Assembly: GCA_021201475.1 (NCBI GenBank)
Contig: JAJQEV010000062.1
Coordinates: 1-46,969 of the forward strand
Direction: 5' to 3'
From: Clostridiales bacterium
Lineage (GTDB): Bacteria > Bacillota > Clostridia > Oscillospirales > Oscillospiraceae
Length of the DNA stretch: 46,969 nt
The first letter of the stretch is position 1, and every line of letters begins with the position of its first letter. A program made the position numbers and the translations under genes. A model generated the notes under the pieces. That model saw only the letters and a program-made list of their open reading frames with translations, was not told the origin of the DNA and made no database searches. Positions 38,956-46,969 of the stretch are shown here, in pieces.

Positions 38956-40017
38956 ATGTTCATCGAGACAAGACATCTGAACAAGCGGTTTGACGACTAC
39001 GAGGCGGCTAAGGACGTCACCTTCGGCGTGGAGCAGGGGAAGATGGCCGCCCTGCTGGGCCCCAGCGGCAGCGGCAAAACCACCATTCTCCGCATGATTG
39101 CGGGGCTGGAGCAGCAGGACAGCGGCGACATTCTGATCGACGGAAAGAACGTCAACGATGTGCCCGCCGGGGAACGCGGCATCGGCTTCGTATTTCAGAA
39201 CTATGCGCTGTTCCGCTATATGAATGTCTATGACAACATCGCCTTCGGCCTGAAGGTGCAGAAGAAAAGCAAGGCAGAGATTCACGCCAGGGTCACGGAG
39301 CTGATGCAGCTCATCGGCCTGAGCGGCCTGGAGAAACGGTATCCCAACCAGCTCTCAGGCGGCCAGCGGCAGCGGGTGGCCTTCGCCAGAGCCATCGCCC
39401 CGGATCCGGCACTGCTACTGCTGGACGAACCGTTCGCAGCCATCGATGCCAAGGTGCGCAAGGAGCTGCGGGTCTGGCTCCGGGATATGATCGTCCAAGT
39501 GGGCATCACCAGCATCTTTGTCACCCACGACCAGGAGGAGGCGCTGGAGGTGTCCGACGACATCATCATCCTCAACGAGGGCCGCATCGAGCAGATGGGG
39601 CCGCCGGCGGAGATTTACCTGCACCCCAAGACCCCCTTTGTGGCCCAGTTCGCGGGCAATTCCAGTGTGGTGGAGAGCCTTTCCGGCTTCCGGGGCTTTG
39701 AGCGCCTGCCGGCGGGACAGAAGATTTTAATTCGGCCTGAGTTCGTGGATGCGTTCAAGAAGGACAACTCCCAAATGCAGGACTATACGGACCGGGCGGA
39801 GGACGGCGTCGTCACCGGCATCAGCTTCCGGGGCAGCTTCCTGGAGGTGCGGCTGAAGGTCCACGGAATCACATTACTGACCAACCGCTCTCTGGAGCGC
39901 AGGGAGATTTGCCTTGGGGAGCATGTGAACGTCTTCCTGCACCGGGTTTACTGTATGAAGGGAGGGCGCACGCAGGTCGTGGAAAATGAGCTGCTCAGGG
40001 ATATCAGCATGGAGTAG
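38956..40017 (+). CDS. cysA: Sulfate ABC transporter ATPase CysA
   Basis: A protein of 353 residues. The ATPase domain has Walker [10 protein letters not shown] (about 35-43), Q-loop [12 protein letters not shown], signature [14 protein letters not shown], Walker [13 protein letters not shown] and the switch histidine in VTHDQEE. The C-terminal third is the TOBE-like regulatory domain of CysA/MalK proteins. It energises CysTW at the cytoplasmic face. AGGAGG lies 7 nt before the ATG. It is the last gene of the transporter operon; a 247-bp gap with a new promoter separates it from cysD. Confidence 0.95.
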   Translation: MFIETRHLNKRFDDYEAAKDVTFGVEQGKMAALLGPSGSGKTTILRMIAGLEQQDSGDILIDGKNVNDVPAGERGIGFVFQNYALFRYMNVYDNIAFGLKVQKKSKAEIHARVTELMQLIGLSGLEKRYPNQLSGGQRQRVAFARAIAPDPALLLLDEPFAAIDAKVRKELRVWLRDMIVQVGITSIFVTHDQEEALEVSDDIIILNEGRIEQMGPPAEIYLHPKTPFVAQFAGNSSVVESLSGFRGFERLPAGQKILIRPEFVDAFKKDNSQMQDYTDRAEDGVVTGISFRGSFLEVRLKVHGITLLTNRSLERREICLGEHVNVFLHRVYCMKGGRTQVVENELLRDISME

Positions 40018-40132
40018 TTCCCGCCTGCTGATGCGCAGTATCGTTGCCGACTATTCCGCTGTTTCTGACAGCATAGGTGTGATATACTCTGTGAAATTTA
40101 CAATTTTTTTACTTATCGTACACTCAGAATGG

Positions 40133-40161
40133 TTGACATCCGATAGCGAAACAAGTATGAT
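40133..40161 (+). promoter_or_regulatory. Sigma-A promoter of the cysD operon
   Basis: TTGACA (40133-40138) and TATGAT (40156-40161) are separated by 17 bp, a strong match. It suggests cysD, cysNC and the sulfotransferase can be expressed separately from the transporter. No copy of the CAAACGTTTG operator was found in this gap. Confidence 0.75.
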
Positions 40162-40264
40162 TTTAACGTCTATCAGCCAACCATGCATGATAGGGGCGCA
40201 GGTGTATACTTTCCTGCTGCATTGCGCATGGTTCAACAGAGAAACATGGGAAGGCAAGATTGAA

Positions 40265-41155
40265 ATGTCACACTTAGATGAACTGGAAGCGGAATCCATC
40301 TATATCATGCGAGAGGTGGCGGCGGAGTGCGAAAAGCCGGTTATGCTGTATTCCATCGGCAAGGACAGCTCTGTGATGCTGCATCTGGCGCTGAAGGCAT
40401 TTTACCCGGAGAAGCCGCCGTTTCCTTTCCTGCATATCGACACCACCTGGAAATTCCGGGAGATGATTGCATTTCGGGATCGAATAGCCAAGGAAAAGGG
40501 CATCGAGATGCTGGTTTACACCAACATGGACGGTGTGCGCCAGGGCATCAACCCCTTTGACCACGGCGCTGCCTACACGGATATCATGAAAACCAAGGCG
40601 CTGCGGGATGCCCTGGATCTCTACGGATTTACGGCGGCCTTCGGCGGCGGACGGCGGGATGAGGAAAAGTCCCGCGCCAAGGAACGGGTGTTTTCCTTCC
40701 GGAACAGCTCCCACGGCTGGGAGCCGAAGAAGCAGCGGCCGGAGATGTGGCAGCTTTACAATACCCAAATCCATAAAGGCGAGAGCATACGGGTGTTTCC
40801 CCTGTCCAACTGGACGGAGAAGGACATCTGGCAGTACATCATGCGGGAGCAGATTGAAATCGTGCCGCTGTACTTTGCCAAGGAGCGGCCTGTGGTATAC
40901 CGGGACGGCAACATCATTATGGTGGATGACGACCGGATGAGGCTGCGCCCAGGGGAGGAAATCCAGTGGAAAAAGGTGCGATTCCGCACGCTGGGCTGCT
41001 ATCCCCTGACCGGCGCGGTGGAGTCCGAAGCGGATACCCTGGAGGCCATCGTGGCGGAGACGCTGGGCGCGGTGGAGTCCGAACGAACCAGCCGGGTCAT
41101 TGACCATGAGGCGGCCGGCAGCATGGAGCGCAGAAAAAGGGAAGGGTATTTCTAA
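40265..41155 (+). CDS. cysD: Sulfate adenylyltransferase subunit 2
   Basis: A protein of 296 residues. The PP-loop [10 protein letters not shown] is at residues 30-39 and [20 protein letters not shown] binds substrate. It joins ATP and sulfate to make APS; the CysN half of the next protein supplies GTP energy. The reading frame is open back to 39986, inside cysA, but the ATG at 40265 has GGAAGG 10 nt upstream and gives the family N-terminus. It stops 3 bp before cysNC. Confidence 0.96.
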   Translation: MSHLDELEAESIYIMREVAAECEKPVMLYSIGKDSSVMLHLALKAFYPEKPPFPFLHIDTTWKFREMIAFRDRIAKEKGIEMLVYTNMDGVRQGINPFDHGAAYTDIMKTKALRDALDLYGFTAAFGGGRRDEEKSRAKERVFSFRNSSHGWEPKKQRPEMWQLYNTQIHKGESIRVFPLSNWTEKDIWQYIMREQIEIVPLYFAKERPVVYRDGNIIMVDDDRMRLRPGEEIQWKKVRFRTLGCYPLTGAVESEADTLEAIVAETLGAVESERTSRVIDHEAAGSMERRKREGYF

Positions 41156-41158
41156 GCC

Positions 41159-43021
41159 ATGAAGAATGAGATGAACGAAAGCGGCGGACTTCTGAAATTT
41201 GTCACCTGCGGCAGTGTAGATGACGGAAAGTCTACGCTGATTGGCCATATGCTTTACGATGCCAAGCTGCTGTATGCCGACCAGGTGCAGGCGCTGGAAC
41301 TGGACAGCAAGGTGGGCAGCCGGGGCGGCAAAATGGACTATTCGCTGCTGCTGGACGGCCTGATGGCTGAGCGGGAGCAGGGTATTACGATTGACGTAGC
41401 CTACCGCTATTTCAGCACTGAGCGCAGGAGCTTCATTGTGGCGGATGCGCCGGGCCATGAGGAATACACCCGCAATATGGCTGTGGGTGCCTCCTTTGCC
41501 GATTTGGCGGTGATTTTGGTGGATGCCACCCAAGGCATCCTGCCCCAGACCCGACGGCATACCAGAATCTGCGCCCTGATGGGGATTCGGCACTTCGTCT
41601 TCGCCGTCAACAAGATGGATCTGGTGCAGTATAACCGCTATCGGTTCTATGAGCTGGAGCGGGACCTGCGGCGACTGGCGGCGGAGTTCCTGCCCGTCTC
41701 TGTGACGGTCATCCCCGTGTCAGCCACCGAGGGCGACAACGTGACCCGACCCTCCACCAATATGTATTGGTACGAAGGGCCGGCACTGCTGAGCTACCTG
41801 GAGCAGATTCAGGTGACGGATGACAGCATCAAAAACGGTTTTGTGCTGCCGGTGCAGCGGGTTTGCCGTCCGGACCGCACCTTCCGGGGCTTCCAGGGGC
41901 AGGTAGCCTGCGGTCGGCTCCGGGTGGGGGACGAGGTCACCGTTCTGCCCAGCGGGGAGACGGCCCATGTGAACCATCTTCTGATGGCAGGCCAGCCGGC
42001 AGAGCAGATTGCGGCAGGAGAGGCTGTCACCGTCCAGCTGGACCGGGAGATCGACATCTCCCGGGGCGATGTCATTATGAAGGATGCCAACCTGAATCTG
42101 GGTCGGCTGTTCACCGCGACCATCCTCTGGATGGACGATGTTTCCCTCTCTGCCGGACGCAATTACATTTTAAAGCTGGGAACCAAGCAGGTTCCGGCCA
42201 CTGTGCTGAAAATTCGGCACAAGGTGGACATCAATACCGGTTCTCGCATCCCTGCGGACCGGCTGAAAAAGAACGAGTTGGCGGTCTGCGACATTGCCGC
42301 TTCGGACAAGGTGATTTTCAACCGATTCCAGAGCCGTCACGGCGGCAAGTGCGACAAAGCGCTGGGTTGCTTCCTGCTCATTGACCGGGTCTCCAACATG
42401 ACCTCGGCCTGCGGCACGGTGATAGGCCCCCTGAGCCGTGATAAGCACCTGGTCTATCAGGAAACGGACATTACGAAGGAACTTCGGGCTGCCCAGAAGA
42501 ACCAGAAACCGTTGACGGTGTGGTTCACCGGTCTTTCCGGCTCAGGAAAATCCGCCCTGGCCAACGAGCTGGAGAAGCGTCTGGTGGCCATGGGGAAGCA
42601 CACCATGCTGCTGGACGGCGATAACATCCGCATGGGGCTGAATAAGAACCTGGGCTTTGAAGAGGCCGACCGGGTGGAAAATATTCGCCGCATTGCGGAG
42701 GTGGCCAAACTGATGAACGACGCCGGCCTCATCGTGATGACCTCCTTCATCTCCCCCTTTGAGCGGGATCGGAACAACGCCCGCGAGGTGATCGGCAGCG
42801 ACTTCTTTGAGGTTTATGTCAGCACCCCCCTGGAGGAGTGCGAGCGCAGGGACGTCAAGGGGCTGTATCAAAAGGCCCGGAACGGTGAGATTCCAGACTT
42901 CACCGGTATTTCCAGCCCATTTGAGGTACCCCAGAACGCCGAGTTGACAGTCAACACCGCAGATCAGAGCGTGGAAGCCTGCGTGGATGAAATTCTACGC
43001 TGCATTGCGGAGCGCATCTGA
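41159..43021 (+). CDS. cysNC: Bifunctional sulfate adenylyltransferase subunit 1 / APS kinase
   Basis: A protein of 620 residues. The N-terminal GTPase part has the P-loop GSVDDGKST (18-26), the G3 motif DAPGHEEY and NKMD. From about residue 453 a second P-loop GLSGSGKS (458-465) begins the APS kinase domain, with DGDNIRMGLNKNLGF and FISPFERDRNNAR. The protein therefore makes APS with CysD and phosphorylates it to PAPS. Fusions of this kind (CysNC, NodQ) are typical of routes that need PAPS. It lies 3 bp after cysD and ends in a stop that overlaps an ATG (TGATG). Confidence 0.96.
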   Translation: MKNEMNESGGLLKFVTCGSVDDGKSTLIGHMLYDAKLLYADQVQALELDSKVGSRGGKMDYSLLLDGLMAEREQGITIDVAYRYFSTERRSFIVADAPGHEEYTRNMAVGASFADLAVILVDATQGILPQTRRHTRICALMGIRHFVFAVNKMDLVQYNRYRFYELERDLRRLAAEFLPVSVTVIPVSATEGDNVTRPSTNMYWYEGPALLSYLEQIQVTDDSIKNGFVLPVQRVCRPDRTFRGFQGQVACGRLRVGDEVTVLPSGETAHVNHLLMAGQPAEQIAAGEAVTVQLDREIDISRGDVIMKDANLNLGRLFTATILWMDDVSLSAGRNYILKLGTKQVPATVLKIRHKVDINTGSRIPADRLKKNELAVCDIAASDKVIFNRFQSRHGGKCDKALGCFLLIDRVSNMTSACGTVIGPLSRDKHLVYQETDITKELRAAQKNQKPLTVWFTGLSGSGKSALANELEKRLVAMGKHTMLLDGDNIRMGLNKNLGFEEADRVENIRRIAEVAKLMNDAGLIVMTSFISPFERDRNNAREVIGSDFFEVYVSTPLEECERRDVKGLYQKARNGEIPDFTGISSPFEVPQNAELTVNTADQSVEACVDEILRCIAERI

Positions 43022-43230
43022 TGGATGCGGAGCGGCACAGGCTTCGGACGCTTCTGACGGCAGTGCGCTTCGCCTGTGACAACCGTCTCCTGTCTGAACG
43101 CTCGGTTTGCGGAGCGTCTCTGCACCGACTCAGGGTGTCGGGAGATCTTCACCTTTATCAAAAGCATGGTACGGCCCATTGTGTCCCTGTTTATAGGCAG
43201 CACCCGCCGGAGGCTGCCGCAGAAGGATAG
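43021..43230 (+). CDS. Possible small protein coupled to cysNC
   Basis: A frame of 69 residues whose ATG overlaps the cysNC stop (TGATG), with GCGGAG upstream. It is basic and cysteine- and histidine-containing (HRLRTLL, FACDN, CGASLHRL). No family is recognised, and an overlapping frame is also open in 43076-43261. The space before the sulfotransferase (43022-43280) could simply be non-coding or a decayed gene. Reported only because of the start overlap. Confidence 0.25.
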   Translation: MDAERHRLRTLLTAVRFACDNRLLSERSVCGASLHRLRVSGDLHLYQKHGTAHCVPVYRQHPPEAAAEG

Positions 43231-43280
43231 CAATGTGCTCCCTGCCTTTTTTGGCGGCTGACGCCAGGAGGTATTAGAAC

Positions 43281-44297
43281 ATGGGGTATCCCGATTTTGT
43301 CTGTATGGGCTTTCAAAAGTGCGGCACCACAACGCTATATGCGCTTTTAAAGCAGCACCCGCAAATCGCCCTCTGCCGGGACGTAAAGGAGCCGATGTAC
43401 TACCGTGTGCCCGCCTGGCACATCATCTGCGGCGGAACGCGGTTCTATAACTGGCGCTACTTCGGGCACCTCCAGCCGGAGGACCCCAGATTGACGGGCG
43501 AGGTCAACGCGGGGCTGACCTACGGCGGCTGCGCGAAAAAGGTCAGCCAGACTATGTCGCCGGACACAAAAATGATTTTCATGATGCGCAATCCGGTGGA
43601 CCGCAGCTATTCCGCTTACCGGTACTTTCTGGCCAGGGGCTTCCTGAGCGCCCGGGACATCCGTTATGATGCGGAGCACGGTCACGCCCAAGGCTTTGAC
43701 CACTACGTCCATTTTGTGCTGGACAATCCCAGGCGGCGGAGCCAGGTGATGAAGCGGCAGATGAAGTATATTGTGCTGTCCCAGAGCAATTACGCCACCT
43801 GCATTTCCGAGTACCTGGAGCACTTTGACCGAAAAAATATGAAGTTTGTCCTCTTTGAGGAGTTTATCCGGGATCAACACACCGCCTGCCAGGAGATTTA
43901 TGACTTCGTCGGCGCGCCTGATGCTCCGGAGATTTCCTATAACCTGAAAAGCAACGAGGGCAACGAGTGCGCCGTCTCCCCACTATGCGCCAAAAAGCTG
44001 TACTGGGTTAAGGGAATGAACTACCTGTTTTACGACCTCTGCGCCATGCCCTATTGGGGGCCGAAGCTCTATGAGCGGTTCCGCCGGTATTTCCTGCGGG
44101 TGCGGTCGGAATGCCTGGCACAGGACATGGACAAGAGCAAGGTACTGCCGGAAACCAGGACCTACCTGATGGACTATTTTGATCGGGAGATTTGCCGCGC
44201 AGAGGCGCTGACCGGGCGGGATTTGCATGGAGTCTGGGGACGGCCTCCGGCATCGTCCGGCAGAACAGTGGGTCTTGCTACCGGAGCGGAGCCCTGA
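43281..44297 (+). CDS. PAPS-dependent sulfotransferase
   Basis: A cytoplasmic protein of 338 residues with no signal or membrane helix. The 5'-phosphosulfate loop is GFQKCGTTTLY at 10-20, with the catalytic-type lysine K13. The 3'-phosphate site is RNPVDRSYSAYR at 103-114, with R103 and S111. This is the Sulfotransfer_1/NDST-like layout. It should move the sulfuryl group from PAPS to an alcohol or amine of an unknown acceptor. It is 259 bp after cysNC, on the same strand, without a clear terminator between, and an AGGAGG site (43268-43273) precedes the ATG. Its supply of PAPS is encoded directly upstream. Confidence 0.92.
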   Translation: MGYPDFVCMGFQKCGTTTLYALLKQHPQIALCRDVKEPMYYRVPAWHIICGGTRFYNWRYFGHLQPEDPRLTGEVNAGLTYGGCAKKVSQTMSPDTKMIFMMRNPVDRSYSAYRYFLARGFLSARDIRYDAEHGHAQGFDHYVHFVLDNPRRRSQVMKRQMKYIVLSQSNYATCISEYLEHFDRKNMKFVLFEEFIRDQHTACQEIYDFVGAPDAPEISYNLKSNEGNECAVSPLCAKKLYWVKGMNYLFYDLCAMPYWGPKLYERFRRYFLRVRSECLAQDMDKSKVLPETRTYLMDYFDREICRAEALTGRDLHGVWGRPPASSGRTVGLATGAEP

Positions 44298-44397
44298 ACC
44301 GCCGCCCACCAACGAAACCGAACGCCGGAGAATCTGCTCCGGCAAGGGACACCTATGGTCTGCGGTCTCCCCTTTCCATACGGAACGAAAAACGTTT

Positions 44398-44418
44398 GCC
44401 GCTGCCATCGGCAGCGGC
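44398..44418. repeat. GC-rich hairpin past the sulfotransferase gene
   Basis: GCCGCTGCC and its complement lie face to face with a 3-nt loop, 100 bp past the stop codon. No T tract on the plus strand, so termination is not certain. Confidence 0.4.
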
Positions 44419-44430
44419 AGGCAACAACAG

Positions 44431-44533
44431 GGAACCTCTGAATGAATGAGCACGTGTGATTTGCGAGAATGCCTGCGCGTTTGCGGCGCAGCCTTGCCGC
44501 AGGACGCCGTAGCTGCATCTGTTCAGAGGTTCC
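44431..44533. mobile_element. MITE-like non-autonomous element, copy 2 (103 bp)
   Basis: Both ends carry GGAACCTCTGAA as an inverted repeat, the same ends as the 311-bp element at 728-1038. The inner right end (CAGCTACGGCGTCCTGCGGC on the minus strand) resembles the inner left end of that copy (CAGCTTCGGCGCCTTGCGG). The flanks here (ACAG and CTGC) are not a direct duplication. It codes for nothing. Confidence 0.7.
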
Positions 44534-44899
44534 CTGCTATTGCAATATCCCGCTGCGACCTGAGCGAACCCTGACCTTCGCGGAGCGCGTTGCAATCTGT
44601 GAACTGCCTCTTATGAATGGGCGGGTGGAACTGAGGGGCACACTGTTTGCAGAACCGTATGAATCGAGCCATGGAAGAACTGAAGCGGCGGATCGATTCC
44701 GGCGAATATGGCAATCATCGACATCCGGTGGCGTCCCCCTCCCCGCCGAGAGGCGTGCTGAAGGACCAATGTGCAGGCTGTCGGTTGTTGTCTTTTCACT
44801 CATTTCAGCCCCAGCACGGTTTACACAAGCAGTCGGGCAAGAGCGCCCGTCTTTTTGACCCCTTTGCCAACATTTTTTACCTGGCAGGCACAATGTGGG
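44534..44899. other. No gene recognised; possible decayed sequence
   Basis: This stretch between the MITE-like element and the MATE promoter has only short overlapping frames on both strands. A frame holding MEELKRRIDSGEYG (near 44670) looks protein-like for a short distance and then loses any pattern. No repeat, RNA or control element was seen. Confidence 0.4.
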
Positions 44900-44928
44900 T
44901 AGAAAAGTTCATAAATATGTGATACAAT
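44900..44928 (+). promoter_or_regulatory. Possible promoter of the MATE gene
   Basis: TACAAT (44923-44928) with a partial -35 TAGAAA (44900-44905) at 17 bp, about 56 bp before the start. Confidence 0.5.
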
Positions 44929-44984
44929 CAGTTGCCGTGGAAGTGTAACATTTATAATATTCCTAACAGCAAAGAGGGACTGAT

Positions 44985-46349
44985 ATGCGAAAAACGAAAG
45001 AAAAAGTGCCGCGTTCCCGCAATGAGCGTATGCTGAACGACCCGGTGGAAAAAGTAATCCCTGCGCTTGCGGGACCGACCATTCTGTCAATGCTGATTAC
45101 TTCTATCTACAATATGGCAGACACCTTCTTTGTCAGCCAGCTCGGCACGTCCGCATCCGGCGCTGTGGGTATCATCTACTCGGCAATGTCGCTGATACAG
45201 GCTTTTTCCTTTATGATTGGCATGGGCGCGGGAAATCAGATTTCTCAGCTGCTGGGAAAGGGCCAGGAGGAAGATGCAAAGCACTATGCATCGGTGGCCT
45301 GGTTTACCGGCTTTGGGCTCGGGTGCGTGGTTGCGGTGCTGGGCATGACGCAGATGGAATCCATCGTCATGCTGTTGGGCTCCACGGAAACGATTGCCCC
45401 TTACGCGGTGGCCTATGCCCGCTACATCTTCCTGGCTGCGCCGTTTATGATGTGTTCGTTTATCATGAACAATCTGCTGCGGTTCCAGGGGCTGTCTGTC
45501 TATTCCATGGTGGGCATCACCACCGGCGGCATTCTGAACATGATTCTCGACCCGATTCTCATTTTCGGCGCCGGGATGGGCACAATGGGCGCCGGGGTCG
45601 CAACCGGCTTCTCCCAGTTTGTCAGCTTCTGCATTCTTCTGTTTATGTGCAATACGCATAAAGACGCGATTCGGATCACCCCCCGCAATTACCGCCCAAC
45701 TGTGCAGATGTATGGAAGAATCCTATATACGGGCGCGCCCTCTCTTGCGCGGCAGGGCATCGCAAGCATCTCGTCCGTGATGCTGAATTCCATCGCCGGA
45801 GGGTACGGTGACGCAGCGGTAGCGGCAATGTCCATCGTTTCGCGCTTCACGATGTTCATCAATTCCGTCGTCATCGGCTTTGGGCAGGGCTTTCAGCCAG
45901 TCTGCGCATTCAATTTTGGTGCAAAGCAATACGACCGCGTCAAGCGGGCGTTCTGGTTCTGCGTAAAGATCGCAACAGCAGCGTTGCTCATCCTGTGCGT
46001 AATTTCCCTGCTGTTCTCCGGCCACATTATCGAGCTGTTCCGGAGGGACGATGCGCAGGTGATTGAAATTGGCACCTTCGCGCTGCGTGCGCAGTTGGTC
46101 ACCATGCCGCTCTGGGGCTACTACATCATGTGCAATATGCTCTCTCAATCCATCGGATACGGCTTTCGTGCGTCCATCATTTCCTGCGCGCGGCAGGGGC
46201 TGTTTCTGATTCCCGTGTTGGCCATCCTCCCATCCGTGCTTGGCCTGCGCGGGCTGCAGCTCGCGCAGCCGGTCTCCGATGTGTTCGCCTTCCTTCTGGC
46301 CTTTGTACTGACAAGCAGGATATTGAAGGAGCTAGGGACGAAAGGATAG
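44985..46349 (+). CDS. MATE-family multidrug/Na+ efflux protein
   Basis: A protein of 454 residues with twelve hydrophobic segments. The N-terminus LNDPVEKVIPALAGPTILSMLITSIYNMADTFFVSQLG is the standard MATE opening, and the two halves both carry MatE domains (second half from about TPRNYRPTVQMYGRILYTGAPSLARQG). It resembles the MepA-like branch and would export organic cations or metabolites using a Na+ or H+ gradient. AGAGGGACTGAT precedes the ATG. It is a single-gene unit downstream of the sulfation genes, with no evidence that it belongs to them. Confidence 0.93.
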   Translation: MRKTKEKVPRSRNERMLNDPVEKVIPALAGPTILSMLITSIYNMADTFFVSQLGTSASGAVGIIYSAMSLIQAFSFMIGMGAGNQISQLLGKGQEEDAKHYASVAWFTGFGLGCVVAVLGMTQMESIVMLLGSTETIAPYAVAYARYIFLAAPFMMCSFIMNNLLRFQGLSVYSMVGITTGGILNMILDPILIFGAGMGTMGAGVATGFSQFVSFCILLFMCNTHKDAIRITPRNYRPTVQMYGRILYTGAPSLARQGIASISSVMLNSIAGGYGDAAVAAMSIVSRFTMFINSVVIGFGQGFQPVCAFNFGAKQYDRVKRAFWFCVKIATAALLILCVISLLFSGHIIELFRRDDAQVIEIGTFALRAQLVTMPLWGYYIMCNMLSQSIGYGFRASIISCARQGLFLIPVLAILPSVLGLRGLQLAQPVSDVFAFLLAFVLTSRILKELGTKG

Positions 46350-46450
46350 CGTCCGTGCGGAACCCCCCTGCGCTTATACGAGTCTTCGTTCCAAGGACGG
46401 TATCCCCTGCTTGACGCATCACATGGGAGGCGCTCCACGGCAGACGCGCA

Positions 46451-46503
46451 AAAGCAAAAGAAAGGCGGCTTCAGCAAGAGTTCCGGGAACCCCCGCTGAA
46501 GCC
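46451..46503 (-). terminator. Intrinsic terminator on the minus strand
   Basis: A 9-bp stem (46467-46475 with 46495-46503), followed on the minus strand by TTTCTTTTGCTTTT. It probably ends the transcript of the membrane-protein gene at the window edge, about 240 bp beyond its stop. Confidence 0.65.
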
Positions 46504-46746
46504 ACTTCCTGTGTCGGCCAACCTGCTCAGCCTTCTCCTGACGTCAGCCGGTTCCGCAGGAAACAGGCGTGATGCCTCCCACTGACGCGGCTACCGCCTG
46601 TGCCGCTGGGGCAGGCTCTGCGGGCTTCGGCTGGCTATGTTACTCTGTTTTTCCGTAGGAGCCCACCCTCTCCGCAGCAAAGGCGTAGAAGCGTCTCCCG
46701 TCGGCGGCATCGGCCTCCATCGAAGGGCTGGGCCTCCCTTCGATGC
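46504..46746. other. No firm gene; 3' region of the edge membrane-protein gene
   Basis: The stretch holds a perfect 10-bp inverted repeat at about 46717-46745 just after the stop of the edge gene. An 84-residue minus-strand frame (46640-46894) overlaps the edge gene in another frame; its last 26 codons from ATG at about 46717 could form a short peptide (MEADAADGRRFYAFAAERVG), unsupported. Nothing else was recognised. Confidence 0.35.
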
Positions 46747-46969
46747 TCAGGAGGATTTTCTGCGCTGCCCCCTGCCCCTGCCGGCGGCCCCCACAAAGCC
46801 GGCCGGCACCGCCCCTACAACGGACGCCCCCAACAGGGGCAGCGCCTTTTGCAGGGTGGTCATCGCGTAGAGAGCGCCGCCAAGGGCGAGCCACGCCGCG
46901 AAGAACACTGCGCTGACCGCCAGCGCCACCACCAGCGCCTGCCGTCCCTCCCGGAAGGCAGCATAGCAG
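46747..46969 (-). CDS. C-terminal part of a membrane protein (cut by window edge)
   Basis: Open to the right edge. The final 73 residues contain two hydrophobic helices, VVALAVSAVFFAAWLALGGALYAM and LPLLGASVVGAVPAGFVGA, then a basic tail (RGRGQRRKSS). The protein starts beyond the window, so its family cannot be determined. Confidence 0.55.
   Translation of the reverse strand, partial: CYAAFREGRQALVVALAVSAVFFAAWLALGGALYAMTTLQKALPLLGASVVGAVPAGFVGAAGRGRGQRRKSS

Overview
The window looks like a chromosomal segment of a GC-rich (roughly 60%) Gram-positive anaerobe of the Clostridia, most likely an Oscillospiraceae-type gut bacterium (Flavonifractor/Lawsonibacter/Oscillibacter neighbourhood). Reasons: T-box leaders in front of aminoacyl-tRNA synthetase genes, a ClpE-type ATPase with an N-terminal zinc finger, a split PurH (stand-alone IMP cyclohydrolase plus stand-alone AICAR formyltransferase), a [4Fe-4S]-type PurF, DUF5711- and DUF1284-type proteins, and strong AGGAGG ribosome binding sites with consensus sigma-A promoters. 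The placement rests on gene content only; no rRNA or tRNA gene was seen.

Layout. 1-5172: two T-box-controlled synthetase units on the minus strand (thrS, cut by the window edge; alaS followed by hinT), with a 311-bp MITE-like element and a TetR regulator between them. 5395-7548: four short minus-strand genes (cysteine-cluster protein, nitroreductase, PAP2 phosphatase, HPr-like protein). 7757-8869: a lone glycosyltransferase. 9143-17135: the de novo purine operon purE-purF-purM-purN-purO-purH, then an Fe-S aldo/keto reductase, then purD. 17202-23509: a minus-strand series clpE-pepT-mnmA-HD protein-lipoprotein. 23660-30527: minus-strand housekeeping and surface genes (DUF5711 protein, truA, ecfT, a two-helix peptide, an rRNA methyltransferase, a BspA-like leucine-rich-repeat surface protein, a DUF1284 protein). 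30963-33905: a GH2 beta-galactosidase on the plus strand. 34146-34823: an AqpZ-type aquaporin.

34956-44297 is the most interesting part. A LacI-family regulator is transcribed away from a complete sulfate ABC transporter (sbp-cysT-cysW-cysA). It is followed by cysD, a fused cysNC (ATP sulfurylase GTPase plus APS kinase) and a PAPS-dependent sulfotransferase. No PAPS/APS reductase or sulfite reductase is present. The set therefore imports sulfate, activates it to PAPS and passes it to a sulfotransferase: a self-contained sulfation module rather than cysteine assimilation. Two near-identical palindromes (core CAAACGTTTG) flank the sbp promoter.

44298-46969: a second, 103-bp copy of the MITE-like element, a MATE exporter, and the C-terminal end of a membrane protein that runs off the window edge. 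No CRISPR array, prophage, intact transposase gene, rRNA or tRNA was found.
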